A stretch of DNA of 64,000 nt from Bradyrhizobiaceae bacterium (GTDB lineage: Bacteria; Pseudomonadota; Alphaproteobacteria; Rhizobiales; Xanthobacteraceae), in assembly GCA_020853885.1 (NCBI GenBank), contig JADYXZ010000021.1, positions 1-64,000 of the forward strand, given 5' to 3'. Position numbers and translations under genes: made by a program. Positions 34,746-42,985 of the stretch are shown here, one piece after another. The notes under the pieces were generated by a model, which saw only the letters and a program-made list of their open reading frames with translations, was not told the DNA's origin and did not search any database. Position 1 is the first letter of the stretch. Each line of letters begins with the position of its first letter.

Positions 34746-35611
34746 GCGAACCGCAATTTGTTCGGGCGCGTTCGGTCGATCACGCCATTGACACACTGAA
34801 GGCCGCGGGCGGCGACGGCCTCATCGTCGCCGGCGGCGTGGTTGTCAGCTCCCTGTTCAATCAGCGTCTTGCTTCGCCCGCAGTGCTGGTCGACATCAGC
34901 CGCATTAAAGGGCTGCGTTATATCAAGCGCACACCGAACGGACTGAGCATCGGCGCACTCGCAACCCACGACGACATTCACCGCTCCGCGGACGTGAAAG
35001 CCGTCGCGCCGCTTCTGACCGAGATCGCAGAAGATGTTTCCTGCCCGCGACTACGCAATCGCGGCACGCTCGGCGGCAGCATCTGCACCATTGGCGGCCA
35101 GGGCGATCCCGCCACCGGACTGATCGCGCTGGGCGCGACCATGCAGATCAAGGGGCCTGGCGGCGAGCGGACCGCGCATATCGAAGATTTTTATAAGGAC
35201 GCCTTTGAGGTCGATCTGGCGCCCGACGAGATCGTGGAGCGTATCGACGTGCCGGCGCCGCAGACAGGCGCCCGCTTCGCCTTCTGCAAGCTCGGTCCCC
35301 GCAACGCCATGGACTTCACGCAAATTACCGTCTCCGTGGTCATGGCGCCCACGGGATCCGGCATCCGTATCGGTATGAATGGCGTCGCCAACGCGCCGAA
35401 CCGTCCCCGCGCAACGGAAGCGCTGATTGCCACAATGAACGCCGGCTCGATCAACTGGACCGCGGTCGGCAAGACGTTGAACGGCGAGATCAGCCCGCAG
35501 GGCGACCTCGTTTATTCTGAGGATTTCAAGCGGCATCTGGCGCTGATCGGCCTGCGGCGGGCGGTCGAGCGCGCGCTGGCGCGCAGCAAGGAAGCGGGAG
35601 GGCGCGCCTGA
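34742..35611 (+). CDS. Molybdenum hydroxylase FAD-binding medium subunit
   Basis: CoxM/NdhF-type subunit, 289 residues. FAD pyrophosphate-binding loops appear as VAGGVVVSSLFN (near residues 31-42, where AGGTxL is usual) and LRNRGTLGGSICTIGG (about 103-118). The C-terminal domain has CKLGPRNAMDFTQITVSV. It overlaps the large subunit by 4 bases and the Fe-S subunit by 1 base. Confidence 0.92.
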   Translation: MSEPQFVRARSVDHAIDTLKAAGGDGLIVAGGVVVSSLFNQRLASPAVLVDISRIKGLRYIKRTPNGLSIGALATHDDIHRSADVKAVAPLLTEIAEDVSCPRLRNRGTLGGSICTIGGQGDPATGLIALGATMQIKGPGGERTAHIEDFYKDAFEVDLAPDEIVERIDVPAPQTGARFAFCKLGPRNAMDFTQITVSVVMAPTGSGIRIGMNGVANAPNRPRATEALIATMNAGSINWTAVGKTLNGEISPQGDLVYSEDFKRHLALIGLRRAVERALARSKEAGGRA

Positions 35612-36084
35612 TGGCGAATATCGACATTACCCTGAACGTGAACGGAAAAGATCACCGTGTCGCCGTCCGTTCGACCGAAATGCTGCTCGAAGTGCTACGC
35701 GACAGGCTTGGCTATGTCGGCACCAACAAGGTGTGCGCGCAGGGCATCTGCGGGGCCTGCACGGTAATCGTTGATGGCAAGTCCACGACCTCGTGCCTCG
35801 CGCTCGCGGCGCAGTTCGACGGCGCGCGCATCATAACCGTCGAGGGCCTGGAACACGACGGCAAGCTCGATCCTCTGCAGGAAGCCTTCATGAAGCACGG
35901 CGCCGTGCAGTGCGGCTATTGCACGCCAGGTTTCCTGATGAGCGCCAGGGCGTTCCTGAACGACAATCCGCATCCGACCCGCACCGAGATCATCGACGCC
36001 CTGCGCGGCAACATCTGCCGCTGCACCGGCTACAAGAAGATCATCGATGCGGTGGAGGATGTTGCCGCGCGATCGGCCCGTTAG
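35611..36084 (+). CDS. Molybdenum hydroxylase 2x[2Fe-2S] small subunit
   Basis: Protein of 157 residues with two iron-sulfur clusters: the plant-type one (GTNKVCAQGICGACTV plus TTSC) and the alpha-helical one (QCGYCTPG and CRCTGYKK). Length and order match CoxS/NdhS subunits. It completes the L-M-S set and ends 8 bases before the UbiD gene. Confidence 0.95.
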   Translation: MANIDITLNVNGKDHRVAVRSTEMLLEVLRDRLGYVGTNKVCAQGICGACTVIVDGKSTTSCLALAAQFDGARIITVEGLEHDGKLDPLQEAFMKHGAVQCGYCTPGFLMSARAFLNDNPHPTRTEIIDALRGNICRCTGYKKIIDAVEDVAARSAR

Positions 36085-36092
36085 AACCAGCC

Positions 36093-37436
36093 ATGACTTC
36101 CTTGCGCGATTTTCTCGCTGCGCTGCCTGAGCGGGAGATCGTGCGATTCAAGGCGCCGCGCGATTTCGTGCCGACTGCGCTCGCCATGGAGCTGGAATCG
36201 CGCGATCCGCGGCCGGTGATCTGGCTCGAGCCCGACACGGACAATCCCGTCCCGGTCGTACTCAATCTCTTCGCCGACAAGGCGCGCATCGCGCGCCTTG
36301 CGGGCGGGCGGCACGGAGATTTCAACGCCGCTTGGGCCGACGTGCTCCGGCATTCGATTCCGCCGCGCCTCATCGCGGAGGGCGCCGTGCACGAGCGCGT
36401 CTTTCTCGGCAGCGAGGTCGACTGCACGGCGTTGCCGATCTCACGCCATTTCGCGGAGGATGCGGGCCGCTACGTCAACAGCGGCATCTTTGTCTGCAAG
36501 GACCCCGACACTGGCGTGCGCAACCTGAGCTTCGCGCGCATGTTGCTGCGCGACCGGAACCGTTTCGCGATCAATCTCGGCTCGCGCGGCGATCTGTGGG
36601 AGCATCAGGGACGGGCTGCCGCGCGCGGCAAAAATCTCGAAGTCGCCGTCGTGATCGGTGCGCAACCGGCCGTTTATCTCGCCGCCTCCGCCAAGGTCGC
36701 CATGAACATCGACGAGTACGACATCGCCGGCACACTGCTCGGAAAGCCGCTCGATCTCGTGCGGTGCAAGGCCGTCGATCTCGAAGTCCCCGCCGATGCC
36801 GAGTTCGTGCTGGAGGGTGAAATCCTCGCCGATGCAAGCGAGGACGAGGGCCCGATGGCCGAATATACCGGCTATTCCAGCCCGCGCTCGACCCGCAACG
36901 TGATGATCGTGAAGGCGCTCACCCACCGCGCGCAGCCGATCTACCTGGATATCACGCCGGGCGCCTCGTCGGAGCATTTGCAACTCGCCGGCATTGCCCG
37001 CCAGGCGCGCGACTATACCCGCCTGAAGGAGATGATCCCGGGCCTGCGCGCGCTCAACTTCCCGCGCTCAGGGAATTCCTTCCACGCTTATCTGTCGCTG
37101 AAGAAGAACGCCGAAGGCGAAGCGCGCCGCGCGATCTCGCTGCTGTTCGGCCTCGATCCATACGTGAAACTCGCGGTTGCTGTCGACGAGGACGTCGATG
37201 TCGAGAATGAACAGGAAGTGCTGTGGGCAATCGCCACGCGCTTTCAGGCCGACACCGACATGTTCGTCATACCCAGGATGATCTGCAATCGCGGCGACCC
37301 GTCGGCGGTGGATGGAATGGCAGCCAAGGTCGGCATGGACGCGACCGTTCCCATCGGCTGGCAGGAGCAGCGCGCAACGCTCTCGCCCGACGCGCTCGCC
37401 GCCGCGCGTAAAATCATCGGTGCGAGGGGCAAATGA
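36093..37436 (+). CDS. UbiD-family prFMN-dependent (de)carboxylase, copy 1
   Basis: Protein of 447 residues, start at the ATG 36093 (a longer frame upstream is the Fe-S gene shadow). UbiD features: IPPRLIAEGAVHE, RNLSFARMLL with the prFMN-phosphate Arg, INLGSRGDLWEHQGRAAARG, VLEGEI and the catalytic Glu pair region DEGPMAEYTGYSS, and DITPGASSEHLQLAG. It is a near full-length paralogue of the gene at 38549-39892. It needs prenylated FMN from UbiX (39974-40579). Follows the Mo hydroxylase and overlaps the dehydrogenase gene by 4 bases. Confidence 0.92.
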   Translation: MTSLRDFLAALPEREIVRFKAPRDFVPTALAMELESRDPRPVIWLEPDTDNPVPVVLNLFADKARIARLAGGRHGDFNAAWADVLRHSIPPRLIAEGAVHERVFLGSEVDCTALPISRHFAEDAGRYVNSGIFVCKDPDTGVRNLSFARMLLRDRNRFAINLGSRGDLWEHQGRAAARGKNLEVAVVIGAQPAVYLAASAKVAMNIDEYDIAGTLLGKPLDLVRCKAVDLEVPADAEFVLEGEILADASEDEGPMAEYTGYSSPRSTRNVMIVKALTHRAQPIYLDITPGASSEHLQLAGIARQARDYTRLKEMIPGLRALNFPRSGNSFHAYLSLKKNAEGEARRAISLLFGLDPYVKLAVAVDEDVDVENEQEVLWAIATRFQADTDMFVIPRMICNRGDPSAVDGMAAKVGMDATVPIGWQEQRATLSPDALAAARKIIGARGK

Positions 37437-38536
37437 GCAACGCCCGCGCCGCCGTACTGGTCGAACCGCGCCGCATCGAGTTGCGCGAGTTTCTGCTGCC
37501 CGAGATTGGCGACGAGGACGCGCTGCTGCGCGTCGAAGCCTGCGGCCTGTGCGGCACCGACTACGAGCAGTGGCTCGGCCATGTGCAAAACTGGGGCCGG
37601 ATGCCAATCATTCCCGGCCACGAGGTCATGGGCTGGATCGACAAAATCGGCGCGAATGCCGCGCGGCGCTGGCGCGTGAAAGAAGGCGACCGCGTGGCGG
37701 TGGAGCCCATCGTCCCCTGCGGCCACTGCCTGCATTGCGCGGAAGGCGCCTATACGCGCTGCTCGTCCGACACTGGTTACGGACTCTATCAGGGCATCGA
37801 GATCGCGCCCTCGTTGTGGGGCGGCTACGCGACGCACATGTATCTGCATCCGCGCACGATGCTGCATCCCCTGCCCGCTGGCGCCCACACCGAAACCATT
37901 GGCCTGTTCAACCCGCTCTCCAACGCCACGCGTTGGATTTATGAAGTCGGCGGCGTCGGCCTCGGCAGCCGCGTGGTGATCGCCGGTCCCGGCCAGCGCG
38001 GCCTGCTCGCCGCGGCCGTCGCGCACATCGCCGGCGCCGCGGAGATTTACGTCACCGGAACGGCGGCGGACCGCGAACGGCTTGCGCTTGCGCAGAAGCT
38101 CGGCGTCACCGCGACCATCGTGGCCGACGAGGAAGACCCGGTCGCGCGCGTCCGCGAGCTCACCGGCGGCCGCATGGCCGATGTCGTGCTCGATGTGTCG
38201 AGCGGATCGAACAAACCCATCGTGCAGGCCGTGGACATGGTCCGGCGTGGCGGACGCATCGTGCTCGCGGGCCTCAAGGGCAAGACGCCGATCGAGGGCC
38301 TGCTGAACGACAAGATTGTGTTCGGTGAGATCGAGTTGCGCGGCGCATTGAGCGCCGGCTGGAAATCCACCGAGATCGCCATCGATCTCATCGCGCGTCA
38401 CGGCGAGGAACTGTCGGCGCTCTGCTCGCACAGCTTCCCGCTCGACGAGGCCGAGCGCGCCGTGCGCACCCTCGGCCGTGAGGTGCGCGACGGCGTCGAG
38501 CCGATTCACATCACGTTGAATGTGGCGGGCGGCTGA
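37433..38536 (+). CDS. Zinc-dependent alcohol dehydrogenase (MDR family)
   Basis: Protein of 367 residues. Catalytic zinc motif CGLCGTDYEQW and IPGHEVMG; structural zinc cysteines in CGHCLHC and TRC; Rossmann motif VIAGPGQRGLLAAAV, with GPGxxG. Coupled to UbiD by ATGA, so probably in the L-M-S-UbiD-ADH operon. It may oxidise an alcohol or a cyclic alcohol (as in ring-reduced intermediates). Confidence 0.88.
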   Translation: MSNARAAVLVEPRRIELREFLLPEIGDEDALLRVEACGLCGTDYEQWLGHVQNWGRMPIIPGHEVMGWIDKIGANAARRWRVKEGDRVAVEPIVPCGHCLHCAEGAYTRCSSDTGYGLYQGIEIAPSLWGGYATHMYLHPRTMLHPLPAGAHTETIGLFNPLSNATRWIYEVGGVGLGSRVVIAGPGQRGLLAAAVAHIAGAAEIYVTGTAADRERLALAQKLGVTATIVADEEDPVARVRELTGGRMADVVLDVSSGSNKPIVQAVDMVRRGGRIVLAGLKGKTPIEGLLNDKIVFGEIELRGALSAGWKSTEIAIDLIARHGEELSALCSHSFPLDEAERAVRTLGREVRDGVEPIHITLNVAGG

Positions 38537-38548
38537 GCCGCCGGCCGG

Positions 38549-39892
38549 TCAGGACTTGAGACCCGCGATCAGGGTGCGCGCCTGCGCCAGCACTTCGGGA
38601 TCGATCGTGGCGCGCTGCTCCTGCCAGCCCTTCGGCACGGTGGCGTCGATGCCGAGCTTGGCGTTGGTTCCGTTGACCGACGTCGGATCCAGCATGTTGC
38701 ACAGGACCTTCGGAACGACGAACATGTCGGTGTCGGCCTGGAAGCGCGTCGCCACCGCCCACAGCACCTCGGCTTCGTTGAAGACGTCCACGTCCTCGTC
38801 AACGACCACGCCGAGCTTCACATAGGGATCGACCCCGAACAGCATCATCAGCGCGCGCCGCGCCTCGCCCTCCGCCATCTTCTTCATGGACATGTAGCAG
38901 TGGAACGAGTTGCCCGAGCGCGGGAAATGGATCGCCTTCAGGCCGGGGATCATTTCCTTGATGCGCGTGTAGTCGCGCGCCTGGCGCGCGATGCCGGCGA
39001 GCGTCAGGTGCTCCGACGACAAGCCCGGCGTGATGTCAAGGTAGATCGGCTTCTGCCGCCGCGTCATCGTCTTCATGCAGAATACGTTGCGCGTCGAGCG
39101 CCGGCTCGAATAGCCGGTATATTCCGCCACCGGCCCCTCGTCTTCGTGTTCATCCGCAAGAATCTCACCTTCCAGCACGATCTCCGACTCCGCCGGCACT
39201 TCAATATCGACGGTCTTGCACTTCACGAGATCGACCGGCTTGCCGAGGAAACCTCCGGCAAGATCGTACTCGTCGATCGTCATCGCCACTTTCGCCGATG
39301 CTGCTAGATAGACGGCAGGCTGTGCGCCGATGACGACGGCGACTTCGAGATTCTTGCCGCGCGCGGCGGCGCGTCCCTGATGCTCCCACAGGTCGCCACG
39401 CGATCCGAGATTGATGGAGAACCGGTTCGGTGCCTTCATCAGCATGCGCGCGAAGCTGAGATTACGCACACCGGTGTCGGGATCCTTGGCGACAAACACG
39501 CCGCTGCTGACGTAGCGGCCGCCGTCCTCGGCGAAATGCTTGGAGATCGGCAGCGTCGTGCAGTCCGCCTTCGCGCCTTCGAGCACGACCTCGTGCACCG
39601 GGCCGTCCTTCACCATGCGCGGCTTGATCGGGGTGTCGAGAAAACGCCCCCATTGCGGAAAGAGCTGATCAAGCTCGACGCCGGCGATGCGCGCGATGCG
39701 GCTGCGGTCGCCGAACAGGTTGATCACTACGGGCATGCCGCCGGGCTGCTCCGGTTCGACGATGATCACCGGCGAGCGACCCTGCTTCTCCAGCTCCATC
39801 ACGACGGCGGTCGGCACATAGTCGATCGGCGAGCGGATGCGGAAGACCTGGTCGGCCGGCAGGGAGTCGAGGAATTGCTGGAGCGAAGCCAT
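38549..39892 (-). CDS. UbiD-family prFMN-dependent (de)carboxylase, copy 2
   Basis: Protein of 447 residues, the same length as copy 1 and very similar: RNLSFARMLM, INLGSRGDLWEHQGRAAARG, VLEGEI, DEGPVAEYTGYSS and DITPGLSSEHLTLAG. Reversed relative to copy 1 and separated from it by the dehydrogenase gene, with convergent 3' ends 12 bases apart. The diverged N terminus suggests a different substrate. Downstream of UbiX in the same direction. Confidence 0.92.
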   Translation of the reverse strand: MASLQQFLDSLPADQVFRIRSPIDYVPTAVVMELEKQGRSPVIIVEPEQPGGMPVVINLFGDRSRIARIAGVELDQLFPQWGRFLDTPIKPRMVKDGPVHEVVLEGAKADCTTLPISKHFAEDGGRYVSSGVFVAKDPDTGVRNLSFARMLMKAPNRFSINLGSRGDLWEHQGRAAARGKNLEVAVVIGAQPAVYLAASAKVAMTIDEYDLAGGFLGKPVDLVKCKTVDIEVPAESEIVLEGEILADEHEDEGPVAEYTGYSSRRSTRNVFCMKTMTRRQKPIYLDITPGLSSEHLTLAGIARQARDYTRIKEMIPGLKAIHFPRSGNSFHCYMSMKKMAEGEARRALMMLFGVDPYVKLGVVVDEDVDVFNEAEVLWAVATRFQADTDMFVVPKVLCNMLDPTSVNGTNAKLGIDATVPKGWQEQRATIDPEVLAQARTLIAGLKS

Positions 39893-39973
39893 GGTCTGCG
39901 CCTGATCAAGATTGACTGAATGTCATACATAACCTACTAGACCCTGAAATCAAAGAAGAAAATACCGTATCAA

Positions 39974-40579
39974 CTAATCCTCGTCGCCCGCCTGCATGCT
40001 TTTACCGATCCCCACGTCCTCGCCCCAGCGCACCACATCGGCCTCGACCTGCATGAGATCGAGCACCCGGCCGATCGTGTGGTTGACCACATCGTCCACC
40101 GATTTCGGCTTCGCATAGAACGCCGGTACCGGCGGCACGATGATCGCACCCATCTCCGCGGCCGCGGTCATGCTGCGCAGATGGCCGAGATGGAGCGGCG
40201 TCTCGCGCACCATGAGCACCAGCCGCCGCCGTTCCTTGAGGACAACGTCCGCCGCGCGCGTCAAGAGGTTCGAGGTCACGCCGGTTACGATCTCCGAAAG
40301 GCTGCGGATCGAGCACGGCGCGATGATCATGCCGTCGGTCTTGAATGATCCACTGGAGATGCTCGCCGCCACGTTCTTGATGCTGTGCACTTCGTGGGCG
40401 AGCGCCTTCACCTCGGCAACCGACCTGTCGAGCTCGTGATTGATGGTGATTTCGGCCGCCTTGGAGAGCACAAGATGCGTCTCGATGCCGGTCGACTTCA
40501 GGCGCTCCAGCAGGCGCACACCGTAGATGGCGCCCGAGGCACCCGAGATACCGATAATGAGGCGACGCTTCGTTTTCAT
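39974..40579 (-). CDS. ubiX: UbiX flavin prenyltransferase
   Basis: Prenylates FMN to make the prFMN cofactor of UbiD enzymes. Protein of 201 residues from the ATG at 40579; a longer frame to 40882 lacks homology. Motifs GISGASGAIYGVRLLERL (FMN-binding loop), VLSKAAEITI, SGSFKTDGMIIAPCSIRSLS, TRAADVVLKERRRLVLMVRETP and PPVPAFYAKPKSVDDVV match UbiX along its length. Encoded 81 bases upstream of UbiD copy 2. Confidence 0.94.
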   Translation of the reverse strand: MKTKRRLIIGISGASGAIYGVRLLERLKSTGIETHLVLSKAAEITINHELDRSVAEVKALAHEVHSIKNVAASISSGSFKTDGMIIAPCSIRSLSEIVTGVTSNLLTRAADVVLKERRRLVLMVRETPLHLGHLRSMTAAAEMGAIIVPPVPAFYAKPKSVDDVVNHTIGRVLDLMQVEADVVRWGEDVGIGKSMQAGDED

Positions 40580-40666
40580 TTGTGCCCAGCGTAGGTTCGT
40601 GATCGGGCGCCAACATTGCCATATCCACGTTCGCGATTCTATCCTCCTGCTCCCCTGGAGCCCTGC

Positions 40667-41161
40667 ATGAGCGAACCACTGGTTCTCGACAATCCGTTCT
40701 GGCGCTTTTCCCTTCGCCTTTACGCGCAGGAAGCGGTGCGGAAAGAATGCCTGTCTCTCCAGGATACATTCGGCATCGATGTGAACATCCTCCTGTTCAC
40801 GGCCTGGCTTGCAGCCGAGCGCGCGGCAAAGCTCGACGAGGCTGGGGTCGCCGCGATCGAAGCCGTCACGAAACCGTGGCACGCCGCTGCCGTGTTGCCC
40901 CTGCGCAGCGCACGCCGGCAGGTGAAGGAGCTGAACCTGTTTCTACGTCCGGAAATCGCAAGCCTTCGGCGCAAAGTCGCCGATCTTGAACTTGAGTCCG
41001 AGCAGATCGAGCAGGCGCTGCTGTTCGAGCTGGCGGAAAAGCGCTGGCCGGCACGGATACCCGCGGCTTCATCCACCATCGGCGGCAATATCTCGGCCTA
41101 TCTTGCGCGCTTTGACAAGAACGCAGCCGCGCCGGCGCTCGAGCGTGCGGCGCAGCCGTAA
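40667..41161 (+). CDS. TIGR02444-type protein (DUF2390)
   Basis: Protein of 164 residues starting at the ATG 40667. The N terminus PFWRFSLRLYAQEAVRKECLSLQD, the NILLFTAWLA segment and LPLRSARRQVK identify the widespread TIGR02444 family, mostly helical and of unknown function. The C terminus contains a coiled-coil-like stretch (residues 90-125). It lies alone between UbiX and the ThDP enzyme and looks like a backbone gene rather than part of the pathway. Confidence 0.8.
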   Translation: MSEPLVLDNPFWRFSLRLYAQEAVRKECLSLQDTFGIDVNILLFTAWLAAERAAKLDEAGVAAIEAVTKPWHAAAVLPLRSARRQVKELNLFLRPEIASLRRKVADLELESEQIEQALLFELAEKRWPARIPAASSTIGGNISAYLARFDKNAAAPALERAAQP

Positions 41162-41173
41162 GACAAACACACG

Positions 41174-42892
41174 TCAGTCGGTGATGCGCGCATCGACGAC
41201 GACTTGCGTGCCGTTGCGCACCAGTTCCAATCCTTCGGAGATCGCGCGCTCCGCTTCGCCCGGCGTCGAGACTTCGTAGCCTTTTCCGCCCGCGGCGGTT
41301 ACCACCTTGCGGAGCTCCAGCGGCTGCGGGAATTTTCCTTCGGGGAACCCCGCATGCGCGGCGTGGCCCGACGGATGCACCGACTGGGTCGAATGCGTGA
41401 CCGCCCGCCAGCCCGAATTGTTGTAGATCACCGTGAGAAACGGGGCGTCGTAGGCGCGCGAGCCCCAATGCACGGCGGAGGGATTGCCGAACACATAGGC
41501 GCCGTCTCCTTGCAGGCACACGACGTCGCGATCGGGCTTGGCCAGCTTGGCGCCGAAAGCCGCCGGCAGCCCGAGGCCGAGACCGCTGCCGGCGAGTCCC
41601 ATCAGCGTGTTGGACGTGCGCTTGGTAAGCTGGCGCAGCGTCTTCCCGTCGTTCGTCACCGCTTCGTTGATGACCAGCGCATCCTCGCCGCAGATATCCG
41701 CGACAAGCCGTGCGAGCTTGGATGCAGTCAGACCCTCACCTTCACTCTCGCGTCTCCACGCCGCACGCATCTTCTGGTGAGCGTCGCGGAAACGCCGGCC
41801 GCGTGCGTCGAGCACTTCGCGGTTGGCTGAATTACGGGACTTCGCATGGACCACTAGCGCTTCCAGCGTGGCGCGGGCGCTGACCTGCACGAACAGATCG
41901 CCACGCAGGCTGCGCATCGGCATGTTGGTTTCGATCGGGTCTTCGCCGAACCAGATGATCTTGGCGTCCGGCTTCGGCTGGCCGAGCGATGGCACCCACG
42001 GCACCGGACAGTTGATTGCGAGGACGAGATCGGCCTCCTTGAACAGCTCGATATTCGCGCCCGTCGTGTAGCCCTGATGCAGATAGTGATCCGCCGGCAT
42101 GTTGACATGGTAGGGCCGCATCTCGACGACCGGCACGACATATTCCTCGGCGAAGGCGCGCAGCGCCTCGACACCGCCTGGTTCGGCACCGGTGCAGGTC
42201 GTGATGACGAGCGGACATTTGGCAGCGCGGATGTCGTTGTGAATCGCCGCCAGCACGTCCGGCGCCGGAACGGTCGCGGCCGGCGCCGCCATGATCGGCG
42301 CCATCAGATCTTCCGAAACGAACTCGGCGAGCGGCTCTCTTGCCGCCGCGATATACACGGGTCCGCGGGGCGCGCTGTGCGCGAATTGCAGACCGCGCGC
42401 CGCGGCTGCGGGAAACGTGGTGCCGCTGCGCACTTCATATTCCCATTTCACATACTCGCGTAGACTGCCGCGCTGGTCGAACGCGTCCTGCACCCAGTGC
42501 ACGTAGTTGTCGCGGCTGCCGACGCGCTCGCCGTTCTCGGTCCACGGTGCGAGGCCGGCGAAGATGAGCACTGGCCACCGGCCGCGATTAGCGTTGTGCA
42601 CGCCCGCACCGAGATTGAGCGTACCGACATCGACGTGGGCGAACACCGCCTGCGCGCGTCCTGTGAAATGCGCGTAGCCCGCGGCGGCGTTGATGGTGAC
42701 GCCCTCGTGCTGACACATGATCTGGCGCGGGACCGGTGGAAGATTTCCGTTGGCGGCGTGCCGCGCCCAACTTTCGATTAGGCTGGCATGGTCGGTGCCG
42801 AACACCGAGAAGGCGACGTCGACACCATTGGCGCGAAGCGCTTCGAGAAAGGCGTCGCTGGCGGTGCGTCCTTCATTGACTGGCCGGCTCAT
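41174..42892 (-). CDS. ThDP-dependent enzyme (acetolactate synthase/benzoylformate decarboxylase-like)
   Basis: Protein of 572 residues with three ThDP domains: N-terminal Pyr domain (SDAFLEALRANGVDVAFSVF, catalytic Glu in QHEGVTINAAAGYAHFTGRA), central domain, and C-terminal PP domain with GDGAYVFGNPSAVHWGSRAY and IYNN. The annotation ALS-like reflects homology only. In catabolic clusters such enzymes decarboxylate 2-oxoacids or ligate aldehydes. It is divergent from the second tctC; the shared operator lies at 42933-42953. Confidence 0.88.
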   Translation of the reverse strand: MSRPVNEGRTASDAFLEALRANGVDVAFSVFGTDHASLIESWARHAANGNLPPVPRQIMCQHEGVTINAAAGYAHFTGRAQAVFAHVDVGTLNLGAGVHNANRGRWPVLIFAGLAPWTENGERVGSRDNYVHWVQDAFDQRGSLREYVKWEYEVRSGTTFPAAAARGLQFAHSAPRGPVYIAAAREPLAEFVSEDLMAPIMAAPAATVPAPDVLAAIHNDIRAAKCPLVITTCTGAEPGGVEALRAFAEEYVVPVVEMRPYHVNMPADHYLHQGYTTGANIELFKEADLVLAINCPVPWVPSLGQPKPDAKIIWFGEDPIETNMPMRSLRGDLFVQVSARATLEALVVHAKSRNSANREVLDARGRRFRDAHQKMRAAWRRESEGEGLTASKLARLVADICGEDALVINEAVTNDGKTLRQLTKRTSNTLMGLAGSGLGLGLPAAFGAKLAKPDRDVVCLQGDGAYVFGNPSAVHWGSRAYDAPFLTVIYNNSGWRAVTHSTQSVHPSGHAAHAGFPEGKFPQPLELRKVVTAAGGKGYEVSTPGEAERAISEGLELVRNGTQVVVDARITD

Positions 42893-42932
42893 CCCTGCTG
42901 CCCCTTTACGCTTGCCCTTTGCGTATGACGGA

Positions 42933-42953
42933 ATACTATAATATTGTATGATC
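42933..42953. promoter_or_regulatory. Palindromic operator between the ThDP enzyme and tctC2
   Basis: ATACTATAATATTGTAT (42933-42949) is palindromic except at two paired positions and its centre, and continues to ATATTGTATGATC (42941-42953), the same 13 bases found before the first tctC. It sits 40 bases from the ThDP start and 33 from the tctC2 start. Confidence 0.6.
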
Positions 42954-42985
42954 TAAAAGCAGCAATCAGCAAGGAGTGCGCAGGG

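Noticed and set aside
33141-34796. 551-codon minus-strand frame across the Mo hydroxylase large subunit
   Set aside because: Antisense shadow, no recognised motifs.
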